A DNA stretch of 64,000 bases from CAZSDU01 sp964429135 (GTDB taxonomy: Bacteria > Bacteroidota > Bacteroidia > Bacteroidales > FEN-979): positions 161,605 to 225,604 of the forward strand of contig CAYSAU010000003.1 of assembly GCA_964429135.1 (NCBI GenBank). The letters run 5' to 3'. Below are positions 9,495 through 18,500 of this stretch, piece by piece (the first letter of the stretch is position 1; each line of letters opens with the position of its first letter). Below the pieces are notes generated by a model. It was not told where the DNA came from. It searched no databases and saw only the letters and a list, made by a program, of their open reading frames with translations. A program made the position numbers and the translations under genes.

Positions 9495-9839
9495 TTATTT
9501 CAGCAGGATGTCAATATTCGCTACAGGATCCCCGATCACAGCCCTGTATTGAGCTTCCACGATAGGGCGCTGAATCAGTTTTGGATTTTCAATCAGTATC
9601 CTGATCCATTCATGATCTTCAAACTTTTTTCCTTTCAGATTTTGTTTATAATACGTTTCCTGGGTTCTGACCAGATCAGGAGGTCTTGCATTCAGCTTGA
9701 CCAGTAGTTTTTCCATTTCTTTCTCAGTAAGTGGATTTTTCAAATAATCAACAATGGTCAATGCTACTGCTTTATCCTGCAGATATTTCAAACCGGCACG
9801 TGACTTTTTGCAATAAGGGTTATGGTATATGGTCAGCAT
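9495..9839 (-). CDS. ArsC-family protein (arsenate reductase-like, thioredoxin fold)
   Basis: A 114-residue member of the ArsC/Spx/YffB group. It begins MLTIYHNPYCKKSRAGL, with the single catalytic-type Cys at residue 10 in the HNPYCKKSR loop, and carries the family C-terminal feature NPKLIQRPIV, where an Arg precedes the conserved Pro. I moved the start inward by 21 codons because this Met begins the fold exactly and lies right after the prfB stop. True ArsC enzymes reduce arsenate with glutaredoxin; there is no ars operon around, so a general thiol-reductase role is as likely. It sits between prfB and fumC in one operon. Confidence 0.85.
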   Translation of the reverse strand: MLTIYHNPYCKKSRAGLKYLQDKAVALTIVDYLKNPLTEKEMEKLLVKLNARPPDLVRTQETYYKQNLKGKKFEDHEWIRILIENPKLIQRPIVEAQYRAVIGDPVANIDILLK

Positions 9840-9840
9840 G

Positions 9841-10933
9841 TTAAAATGAATCTCCGAATTCCATGAGAAAGGCTTTAATAAACATATCCAGATCGCCGTC
9901 AAGCACTTCCTGTGTATTGCTGGTTTCCACCCCGGTTCTCAGGTCTTTCACCATTTTATACGGATGGAGCACATAACTCCGGATTTGGCTTCCCCATTCA
10001 ATTTTCTTTTTCCCGCTTTCGATGACAGCTATCTTCTCCCTTTTTTTGCGAAGTTCAATTTCATAGAGCTGGGATTTTAACAATTTCAATGCTTTTTCGC
10101 GGTTCTGACCCTGGGATCGGGTTTCCTGACATTCGATCACGATACCGCTAGGTTCATGTTTCAGCCTCACCGCCGTTTCCACCTTATTTACATTTTGTCC
10201 GCCGGGACCGCTGCTGCGGAAAGTATCCCAACTGATATCTGAAGGATTGATTTCAATATTGATGTCATCATCAATGATCGGATAAGAATAAACTGAAGCA
10301 AAGGAAGTATGCCGCTTGTGATTTGAATCAAAAGGAGATAACCTCACCAGTCGGTGAACGCCGTTTTCACCTTTCAGATACCCATAAGCATAATCTCCCT
10401 CAAATTCCAAGGTAACAGATTTAATCCCAGCCACATCGCCTTCCTGAATATCCACCTCTTTAACTTTGTAATTATTCCTTTCCCCGTAACGGATGTACAT
10501 ACGCATCAGCATCTGGGCCCAATCCTGACTTTCGGTTCCCCCGGCTCCGGAATTGATTTGAACAATTGCATTGAGCTTGTCTTCTTCTCCGCTGAGCATG
10601 TTACGGAATTCAAGATTTTCGACGAGTTTCAGGGTTTGCTGGTACTGCTTTTCAAGGTCAAACTCACCCCCTTCACCCTGGATAAAAAATTCCCACATCA
10701 CCCAGAGATCATCATAATGGCTTTGCACTAACTGGTGGGCATCCGTCCAGATTCTTTTATCCCGTATCGATTTCAGGACTTGTTCAGCGGCTTTTGGATT
10801 ATTCCAGAAATCGGAAGCTTCCGTCAGCTTTTCTTCTTCCTGTATAAGTTTCAGCTTATTGTCGATGTCAAAGAAACCTCCTCAAAGCTTCAAGCCTTGA
10901 CTGGAGATCTTTGATCTGGTCCAGTGTTATCAT
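9841..10933 (-). CDS. prfB: Peptide chain release factor 2 with +1 programmed frameshift
   Basis: RF2 reads UGA and UAA stop codons. Translation starts at ATG 10933, reads 21 codons (MITLDQIKDLQS...), meets an in-frame TGA at 10870-10868, and must shift +1 on CTT (10873-10871) to continue at GAC 10869; the joined product is about 363 residues, the normal RF2 length. The long frame carries the SPF tripeptide (anticodon mimic, RLSPFDSN) and the GGQ peptidyl-hydrolysis motif (SGPGGQNVNKVET). An ATG at 10728 inside the gene is not the true start. recX ends 2 bases upstream and the ArsC-family gene begins at the stop, so this is an operon. Confidence 0.95.
10867..10882 (-). promoter_or_regulatory. 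prfB autoregulatory +1 frameshift signal
   Basis: Read on the minus strand the site is AGGAGG-TTT-CTT-TGA-C. An internal Shine-Dalgarno-like hexamer (10882-10877) lies three bases before the slippery CTT, followed by the poorly terminating TGA-C. Spacing and order are the same as in the well-studied E. coli prfB site. Low RF2 slows termination at TGA and favours the shift, so RF2 regulates its own level. Confidence 0.93.
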
Positions 10934-10935
10934 AT

Positions 10936-11382
10936 TCAGATTTTCATTTCTTTCAGGACAGCAGCGATCAAATCGAACTCATATCCTTTGCTCAGCGCAA
11001 AGTTGATTAATTTTTCCCGGATATTCAAGTTTTTTCCGGTTTGAAAATCCTTTCTTTTTTTTAGGATCAGATTCCTCAGGGTTTTCATATACCCGTTTTC
11101 ATCAATTTCATTGAATGCTTCTGAAATCAATTTGTCTGGCATACCTCTGGATTTTAACTCATAAGAAATCCTGATCCTGCCCCAGTGATTGTTGAGAAAT
11201 TTTCCTCTGACAAATGACCTGGAAAACCTTTCATTATTTAAAAATCCTTCAGCCACGAGTTGCTGAATAATTTTTTTTATTTTCCCTGGAGGCGTTTTCC
11301 AATCCCTGAGTTTTATTTCAACATCCCGGGTGCATCTTTCCTGGTATGCACAATAGCGCTGTATTTTTTCCTCCACTGTCAT
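10936..11382 (-). CDS. recX: RecX-family regulatory protein
   Basis: A 148-residue basic helical protein with the RecX three-helix repeats: RDVEIKLRDW near 20-29, LVAEGFLNNERFSRSFVRGKF near 42-62, and the second unit GRIRISYELKSRGMPDKLI near 68-86. RecX binds RecA filaments and modulates recombination. The gene is not next to recA here but lies directly upstream of prfB with a 2-base gap, so it leads the recX-prfB-arsC family-fumC operon. The start MTVEEKIQRYCAYQERC is typical for Bacteroidota RecX proteins. Confidence 0.88.
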   Translation of the reverse strand: MTVEEKIQRYCAYQERCTRDVEIKLRDWKTPPGKIKKIIQQLVAEGFLNNERFSRSFVRGKFLNNHWGRIRISYELKSRGMPDKLISEAFNEIDENGYMKTLRNLILKKRKDFQTGKNLNIREKLINFALSKGYEFDLIAAVLKEMKI

Positions 11383-11400
11383 AGAAATCCAAAGAAATTT

Positions 11401-11964
11401 CTATTCCAGATAAGCTGATATTTCATCAATTCTCAGGGTATTACCCGACAACATCGCCCTGTAGGTGCTCCCTTCAATACCTGCAGAACGATGAAAGGAA
11501 AACAAGGCTTTATCGCTTCCCTTATAATAAATATTGTTTTCTATCTGGTCAAATTCTCTGTTCAACTGCAATTTGACCTGGTGATAGAGCAACTGATCTT
11601 TAAATAAATCAAGAACATTCTGCAGGTTCACATCAAAAAATAGCAAGGCATGATGATCCCAGGCTTCCCGGTATCCATTCCTTACCCTTTCATTGATAAA
11701 GTGAGAGAAATCAACATACTCTGGGGAGATGGTTCCGGGAATTATCCCATTGATAATGTCTACATAGGCCGAATCGAGGTAAAAGAGATTTTTGGCCATG
11801 TTGAAATATCTTGAGTTTTGTCCGTTTTGCTGTAAATCTTGTATCACCACATCACTACTGATGAATTTAAGCTGAACTGCCACTTCAGGTTTAAAAATTT
11901 GTTTCTGGGAATAGGAACAAACAGAAATCAGGAGCAGTAAAATGAAAAGGAATTTTGTTTTCAT
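11401..11964 (-). CDS. Hypothetical secreted protein
   Basis: I do not recognise the family. The chosen start (11964) gives 187 residues beginning with a clear signal peptide, MKTKFLFILLLLISVCSYSQ, ending in the CSYSQ-type cleavage region common in Bacteroidota; the longer reading adds 11 residues before it that look non-coding. The mature part is mixed alpha/beta, with a segment rich in aromatic residues (about 100-150) and no Cys pattern, repeat or membrane span. It ends 18 bases before recX and could be the first gene of that operon. Likely periplasmic or surface exposed; function unknown. Confidence 0.7.
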   Translation of the reverse strand: MKTKFLFILLLLISVCSYSQKQIFKPEVAVQLKFISSDVVIQDLQQNGQNSRYFNMAKNLFYLDSAYVDIINGIIPGTISPEYVDFSHFINERVRNGYREAWDHHALLFFDVNLQNVLDLFKDQLLYHQVKLQLNREFDQIENNIYYKGSDKALFSFHRSAGIEGSTYRAMLSGNTLRIDEISAYLE

Positions 11965-12096
11965 AATTATCGGATTAAAAGATTTCGAAAATAGCATTTT
12001 TTTCGATATGAGTCTTTTTTCGCTAAAGTCAGAAACAATGCATTAGAGAATAGGATATGTCTGATTAAAAAAGTATGGTTTATTTAATCAATCATT

Positions 12097-12104
12097 TAAA
12101 TTTG
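12097..12104 (+). promoter_or_regulatory. -7 promoter element (TAAATTTG) deciding the EFR1-like start
   Basis: TAAATTTG matches TAnnTTTG and ends 21 bases before ATG 12126. Because the more upstream ATG at 12075 would precede the transcription start, this element argues for the shorter protein. Confidence 0.55.
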
Positions 12105-12125
12105 CTAAACATTTTTTCCTTTTTC

Positions 12126-13181
12126 ATGTCAGCCTATAAAAACCTCGTCATTATCTATTATTCAGGTACCGGGAATGCAAAGAGAACCGCTGAATGGATT
12201 GCAATCAGGGCGAAGGAACAGGGGCTGAACACCTTTGTCATGCCATTCTATGCCTCCCTGAAGGAATCGCCTTCAATTCCTGATGGGCCTACCCTGGTTG
12301 GTTTCTGCTCGGCCACCCATGGGTTCAATCTGCCTCATCATTTTCTGAAATTGATTTTCGGGTTTAACGCCTATCCCGGATCTAATGTTTTTCTTGTAAA
12401 TACCCGTGCCGGAATGAAAATTTCCAGGTTTTTTATTCCCGGGCTGAGCGGGGTGGCACAAATACTACCTGCAGCAGCTTTTTGGCTGAAAAGGTATCAT
12501 GTGGTTGGAATGAGACCGGTCGATTTGCCATCAAACTGGATTTCACTTCATCCGGGACTGAAACCCTTGGTAGTGAATTCTATGGTAACCCACTGGAAAA
12601 CCAATGTTGACAACTTTACTGATAAACTCCTTTCCGGTGAGAAAATATACTATCCGGCATTGATTTCTCTTCCCGTTGATCTACTGGTAGTACCGATTGC
12701 ATTCGGGTATTATTTTATCGGCAGGTTCATATTGGCTAAAACTTTTTATGCAACAGATCACTGTAATAATTGTATGCTGTGTATCAAAGCATGCCCAACC
12801 AAGTCACTGGTGCTCAAAGACAACCGTCCTTATTGGAAAATCACTTGTGAAAGCTGTATGCATTGCATGAATTTCTGTCCCCAAAGGGCCATTGAAATAA
12901 GTCACAACTGGCTGATTCCGCTAATATGGGTGTCGGTTGCCTTTCTGAATCCATTCATCGCATCAAAGACGTTGGAATTACTTGCCACATATATTCCAGC
13001 CCTGGCTTACCTAGGTAAAACAATCATCCTTACGATCCAGTGGGTAGTTATCGTAGCCTTATTTGTGATTACTTATTACCTGATGCACTACCTGATGCAT
13101 TTTACCTTTATCAGGAAATTGATGCGTTACACTTCTGTTACCCGTTTTGCATTCTGGAGGCGGTACAAGATCCCAGCTTGA
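12126..13181 (+). CDS. EFR1-like flavodoxin-ferredoxin membrane protein
   Basis: A 351-residue electron-transfer protein. The N-terminal flavodoxin-like domain has the FMN phosphate loop YYSGTGNAKRTAEW (about 11-24). A bacterial 2[4Fe-4S] ferredoxin domain follows, with CNNCMLCIKAC (Cys 213, 216, 219, 223) and CESCMHCMNFC (Cys 241, 244, 247, 251). The hydrophobic stretch at about 178-200 and two C-terminal spans (about 262-325) put it on the membrane. The domain order matches the EFR1 family, but the membrane-spanning end is longer than I would expect. It probably moves low-potential electrons; the partner is unknown. The gene stands alone between divergent and later genes. Confidence 0.8.
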   Translation: MSAYKNLVIIYYSGTGNAKRTAEWIAIRAKEQGLNTFVMPFYASLKESPSIPDGPTLVGFCSATHGFNLPHHFLKLIFGFNAYPGSNVFLVNTRAGMKISRFFIPGLSGVAQILPAAAFWLKRYHVVGMRPVDLPSNWISLHPGLKPLVVNSMVTHWKTNVDNFTDKLLSGEKIYYPALISLPVDLLVVPIAFGYYFIGRFILAKTFYATDHCNNCMLCIKACPTKSLVLKDNRPYWKITCESCMHCMNFCPQRAIEISHNWLIPLIWVSVAFLNPFIASKTLELLATYIPALAYLGKTIILTIQWVVIVALFVITYYLMHYLMHFTFIRKLMRYTSVTRFAFWRRYKIPA

Positions 13182-13318
13182 TTTACCTGTTTTTTTTCGA
13201 AAAAATCAGCTTCAGAAACAATCGGTAAAAGATCAGAATTCCTTCATTGCCAAATGAAGCGACAAGAGAAGTATTCTTTTTTAACGGAAATAATGGCCAT
13301 ATAAGTCATGAAAATGAT

Positions 13319-13326
13319 TATATTTG
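13319..13326 (+). promoter_or_regulatory. -7 promoter element (TATATTTG) for the TPR histidine kinase
   Basis: TATATTTG lies 20 bases before the ATG at 13347 in an AT-rich 165-base gap after the EFR1-like gene. The rest of the gap shows no other signal. Confidence 0.6.
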
Positions 13327-13346
13327 ACTTATCCAAAAATTGATCT

Positions 13347-15494
13347 ATGAAAATCCGTTTTTTACTCCTTATCCCGCTGCTTTTCCTTTCCATATCATCT
13401 TTCTCACAAGCGCCGAAATTGAATTCCGACAGTATTTTCAAGCTTTTAGCCAAATCCGGTAAAAACGATACCAATAAAGTCAAGCTTATGCTGGAATATT
13501 CCCGTTGTTTTTTCCAGAAAAATTTGGATACCGTGTTACATTATAACACACAGGCTTTGGAAATAGCTGAGAAGATTAATTTTGGTTATGGAATTGCCAG
13601 GGCATTAAACGGGATCGCCATGTATTACTGGTTAACCAATAAACCTGATCAGGCAATCCCGACTTTTCATAAAGCTGTGACACAGGCAGAAAAAGATAAA
13701 AATTTCGACCTGATCGCCATGGTTACAAATAATTTGGGGGTGTATTATGGAAAACTTGGACTTCTTGACAGCGCTGAAAAATATCATAAATTGGCCATCC
13801 ATGCCGGGAATATGCTCCAAGACAGAAGTCGATATGTAAAAGCGGTTGCTGACCTTGGGATGATTTATTTCAACAGGGGGAATTATGTTGATGCCATGCA
13901 GTACATCCTGGAGGCAAAAAATGTTTATGAAAAAGAACACAGGTCCTATGAACTCATCGTTACTTATAACAGGATGGGGCTTATTTATTATCAGATCAAT
14001 GATTTTAATCAAGCCATGAGCGCTTATCGGCTGGGACTTAAAGTGAATGAATCCTTAGGCGATATCAACCTTGAAATGAGCATATTACAGAATATCGGAT
14101 TATTATATCATGAAGTCAAGAAAGATTTTGATTCAGCCAAAATATATCTGACAAGGGTACTTGAAATGGCAATTCAAAATAAAAACCAGGAAAATATTCT
14201 GTCAACAAAAGTCAACCTTGGAAATATTGCATTTGAGAAACTGAATTTTCAGGAGGCACTTTCACTATATACCGAAGCCTACGCATCTCCCCTCATTCCA
14301 AACAGGATATATGAACGCACAGCCATACTGGTAAATCTTGCAACGGTTTATTTGAACCTTGGGGATTTGAAAAAGGCTGAGGAGTATGTTAAACAGGGAT
14401 TTAAGCTGGCCAATGAACAGAAACTTCTCCGGTTTGAAAAAAATGCTGTCAGGACCATGGGGGATATAGAATCCCGAAAGAAAAATTATAAAAAAGCATT
14501 CGAATACTATGTGAGGTATTCTTCTCTTCTTGACACCCTGGGAAATGAAGTGATAAAACAGAAAGTTGCCGAAGCAGTTTTTCAGGATGCGCTAAAGCAA
14601 AAGGAAACTCAAAATGCTTTACTGCAGATGGATAATGAGTTGAAAAAACAGACCATTCAAAGCCAATGGTATATCATCGGCGGGGTTATCCTGATCCTGA
14701 TACTGGGGCTAATACTGCTGATGGTGATTTTAAAAAATAATCGTCAACAGCGTGCATTAAACCGCTTGCTTGATCGGAAAAATAAAGAACTGGAGGAATT
14801 AAATATAACAAAAGATAAATTTATTTCCATTATCGCCCATGATCTTAAGAGTCCGTTTAATTCATTGCTCGGTTTTCTGACTGATATGGATGAACATTTT
14901 GATGATTACGATGAGCCCATGAAGCGCGATATAATTGGTAAGCTGAAAAAAAGTAGTCATAATACTTACAACCTTCTGGTCAATCTTCTCGACTGGACTC
15001 AATCTCAGCGCGGGCAAATAAAAATCCTAGCCAAGAACTTCCCTGTCGGAGAGGTCATACATGAGATTTTCGGAATACTCTCGAACAGGGCAAATGCAAA
15101 ACAACAGCAACTGATTAGTGAAGTCGATCCGGGAATACAGATTCATTCGGATCCTCAAATCATTAAAGCTATTTTGATTAACCTGGTCAATAATGCCATT
15201 AAATTCACACCATCAAATGGAAAGATCAATGTTAGTATCCATAGGGAAAAGAATTCTATGCGCTTCGAGGTATCAGATACAGGAATAGGAATTCCGCCTT
15301 CACAGATCGAAAACCTGTTCAGAATTGATGCCCAATACCGTCGCCCGGGAACTGAAAATGAACCTGGAACCGGGCTTGGCTTGGTTATGTGCCGGGAATA
15401 TATCAAAATTCTGGGTGGTGAAATCGGAGTAAAAACAGAAGAAGGTAAAGGAAGTACATTTTACTTTACCATCCCTGTTAACCCTGAATTATAA
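13347..15494 (+). CDS. TPR-containing sensor histidine kinase
   Basis: A 715-residue membrane kinase. It has a signal peptide (about 1-21), a periplasmic array of roughly seven to eight tetratricopeptide repeats (about 55-395), a helical linker, one membrane span (about 442-463) and a cytoplasmic kinase. The H-box is FISIIAHDLKSPFNS, with the phospho-accepting His at about 498; the N-box LINLVNNAIKF, the G1 box DTGIGIP and the G2 box GTGLGL follow. No receiver domain and no adjacent response regulator exist, so it is an orphan kinase. TPR kinases of this build are common in Bacteroidota; the TPRs probably sense a protein or peptide partner. The ligand cannot be inferred. Confidence 0.92.
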   Translation: MKIRFLLLIPLLFLSISSFSQAPKLNSDSIFKLLAKSGKNDTNKVKLMLEYSRCFFQKNLDTVLHYNTQALEIAEKINFGYGIARALNGIAMYYWLTNKPDQAIPTFHKAVTQAEKDKNFDLIAMVTNNLGVYYGKLGLLDSAEKYHKLAIHAGNMLQDRSRYVKAVADLGMIYFNRGNYVDAMQYILEAKNVYEKEHRSYELIVTYNRMGLIYYQINDFNQAMSAYRLGLKVNESLGDINLEMSILQNIGLLYHEVKKDFDSAKIYLTRVLEMAIQNKNQENILSTKVNLGNIAFEKLNFQEALSLYTEAYASPLIPNRIYERTAILVNLATVYLNLGDLKKAEEYVKQGFKLANEQKLLRFEKNAVRTMGDIESRKKNYKKAFEYYVRYSSLLDTLGNEVIKQKVAEAVFQDALKQKETQNALLQMDNELKKQTIQSQWYIIGGVILILILGLILLMVILKNNRQQRALNRLLDRKNKELEELNITKDKFISIIAHDLKSPFNSLLGFLTDMDEHFDDYDEPMKRDIIGKLKKSSHNTYNLLVNLLDWTQSQRGQIKILAKNFPVGEVIHEIFGILSNRANAKQQQLISEVDPGIQIHSDPQIIKAILINLVNNAIKFTPSNGKINVSIHREKNSMRFEVSDTGIGIPPSQIENLFRIDAQYRRPGTENEPGTGLGLVMCREYIKILGGEIGVKTEEGKGSTFYFTIPVNPEL

Positions 15495-15538
15495 TCAAAT
15501 TTTGAATTTTTTTTACCCTCACAAACGGACGTTCTCGT

Positions 15539-18500
15539 CTATTCTTGTTTTTCGAAAATATCAATTTCCCTGAAATAGTTTGGGCCGTGTGGGGAATTCT
15601 CACTGACCCACATCAAGTAACGCAGTGATCTGTTTTTGCCCATGAGCGGAAGAATCGTATAAATAGCATTGCCATTCCCCCAGATTTCCGGTTTAGGAAT
15701 GGTCAACATATATGACCAACCAGCCGCTTTGGGGTCGCCTTGGGGATCAGGAGATTTTATCCCGGAAGCAGCCCAGAGGGAAAAAGAACATGCTCCACGT
15801 TTAATATCCAGGGTTGAGAACAAGTGTATGCTGTCGATCTCGATTTCTTTTGCCAGATCCACGAATATCCTGCCTTCCCCGCTTTCTGACCAAATGTCAT
15901 TAGCAGAATCACCGGGTAAAAGATCAAACATTCCGTCATTGGTGGAGGTAACGGACATCCCGTTTTCAAATTTCCGGAAATTGCTGTCAGCATTACTGAA
16001 ATAGTAACGTGCAAAAACGCCATTGGGCATATGCATGTCGGCATAATCTTTCATACTTACACGGAAGGGTAAATCTGACAGCTTTTTCTTCCGGATGAAA
16101 GTGTAAGCGGCTGCCGGCTCCATCAATTCCGTAACATAACTTTTTGGCAATTTCAGTTTCATCGCCGACCTGCCCGTAAAATCATCATATAAGGCGGATA
16201 CGGGAATGGCCTGATCGTAATAATTTTCAGCAAGACTGATGGCAAAAATCCTGATGGATTCGTTATCGGGCAACTGCAGATACCCTGAAGCCGGACCTGC
16301 ATCCATCGCGTATTTGAATAGGCAGGCATACTGGTAGGGGGCATTTATTGAGTCATGGTGAACATGGGTAGAAAACCAGGCCACTTCATCACGTTTAATA
16401 AAACCTGCTTCCAGGTTTTTAATACGCTGAAATTTATCCCAGACCCTGTTATCGAACTGCCCGATTTTGCCATCCATTTTCCGGATACGAAGATTGGTTT
16501 TCTGACTGCCTACCCTGAAAATTCCGGATGTATCTGTGGTGGCTGAGGCAAGAATATATAGGCGGTTAAAATTCCCGGTTTTAGGAAGGACAACTTTTTG
16601 TCCCTTGCACACCAGCGCGTTATTGCAGCCATCATTTGACTTGCCCAATAAAAAATGAATCCCGTCAACCCTCAGGGATTCAGGAAATTGTTCCGCGGGT
16701 AAGCTAATATCCAATGGAGTAAATTTCCCCTCCTTACGGTTCCCGTCATTGCTGACCACATCCTGGTCATACTTTAATGCAATTGGAAAGCTGATAGGAG
16801 GATCCATCTTTTTCACAGGAGCCTCCAGCCTGATGGAAAAACTCCGGATTGAAAATTTTTCAAAATTGACGATGAGTTTTCCGGCTGACACCACAGCATC
16901 AGCAATCCTGCGCTCCTGTCCATCTACCTCAAAAGCATCGAGAATTTTTGCGGTGAGGGTAATCTCCACCGGACCGGTTTCTTTCCCCAGCAGCTCCTGA
17001 AGTCTTAATATGACACGGTCACCGTTTTCCGCTTTTTTTAAGGAACGGATATCCACTGCAGGAGTGGAAAGCCCAGCAAATGAAAACCGTTTCCCGAGCA
17101 ATCCCGGATGGGAACTTACCTCAAAGGCCATGAGGGGCTGATTCAATCTCCGTGCCTGCCATTCCGACAAACCCGCCCTCCAATCGCCTTTATGTCCGTA
17201 AATGCCATACGTGAACTCATGCCGTCCCCAGTCCTGGGTAGACTGGTCGTGATAAAAATTGGAAGTGGGGGTATAGAGTAAAGTCAGTCTGAGGGTATTA
17301 TCCTTGGGTTTATCGGATCCAAACTTACAATCTTCCAGGATGCTCACTCCATAATTTCCAGATTTGTCTGTCAGGTCAAACCATTCCCGGGAAGGAACTT
17401 CATACTTCTTTTCATTATTATTGCTTCTTTCTATGGTTCCAAGTCCAAGGTTGTAAGTCGCCATGGTATTTGAAACACTGAGCGGGAAAGATGCTTTCAG
17501 GCTCACGCCTTCTGATTGCCAATCAACAATATTCCGGATGGTGATCCTTTCAATACCCGGGGATAGTGAAATGAATTGGGTAAAAACCGAATTTCTGGCA
17601 TTTCTGCTGATTTTTAAGCAATTTCTTACCGGACCATTTTCTTCCAGAATGACATTCACTTGATCCTGAACAAAATCAAACGGAGGTTTCTGGCGGTCGG
17701 CCCAGTCCATATTCCAGGCTGGCCAGTATGCCGGATGTTCTTTCAGGAACTCAAGTCTGGCGGGGGAGGAAAGGATTTCTTTTCCAACTTTTTTATCTAG
17801 AATACTGGCTATATCTCCCTTGTCATTAATCGTGATTTTATAAAACTCATTTTCCAGGAACCTTGGCCCCGATGAAAGACTTGTCTGGTTGACAAGGGGT
17901 TTTTCAGAAGACAACACCTGGTAACATGCCAAACCCAGGGAGGGCATATCGGCAAGAAAGATAATTCTGATAGAGTATTTTTTTCGGTTGAGGATCTGTA
18001 CCGGGATTTCCTTAAGAGCAGGATCCATTAGTTTGATTTTTTCGGGAACGCCATCCGGATATCTGATTTCAGCCTCAACCAGATCTTTGCGGGTAATGGC
18101 AAGCGGGTTATAAACCAGGATACACTTTCCGTCAGTACGAGTATCCATGGCACGGGAAACAGCTCCTACTGAATTTTCTATGGAAGCGGCAAATTGATTC
18201 ATGGCGAGGATTTCATCATTCCATGAATACTCGTAAGCCTTGGGGATACAGGTTCCGGGAAGGATATCATGCATCTGGCTACCCAACACCAGCCACCATG
18301 CCTGATTAAGACGTGATTGAGGATATTCCAGCGCACCCAACCAATCGGCCATCACGGCCAGGGGTTCAGCGGCCATGGCCAGTTGTTCGTTTTTCCTGTT
18401 CCAGCGTTTCATATAAGCTTGCGAAGTCAAAGAGCCTGCCGAATGTTCGGTGAGCAGGAGATCACCGCTAAAAGACGGAAGCCAGGCTTTCTGTTCATCA

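Noticed and set aside
9495..9839. Arsenic resistance determinant
   Set aside because: The ArsC-family protein is isolated from any arsB, arsR or acr3 gene, so the fold alone does not support a resistance role.
10728..10728. ATG at 10728 as the prfB start
   Set aside because: It removes the N-terminal domain of RF2; the upstream frame with the AGGAGG-CTT-TGA-C site restores the normal length.
15495..15538. Hairpin GACG-TTCT-CGTC between the histidine kinase and mannosidase genes as a terminator
   Set aside because: Only a 4-base stem and no T-run directly after it on either strand.
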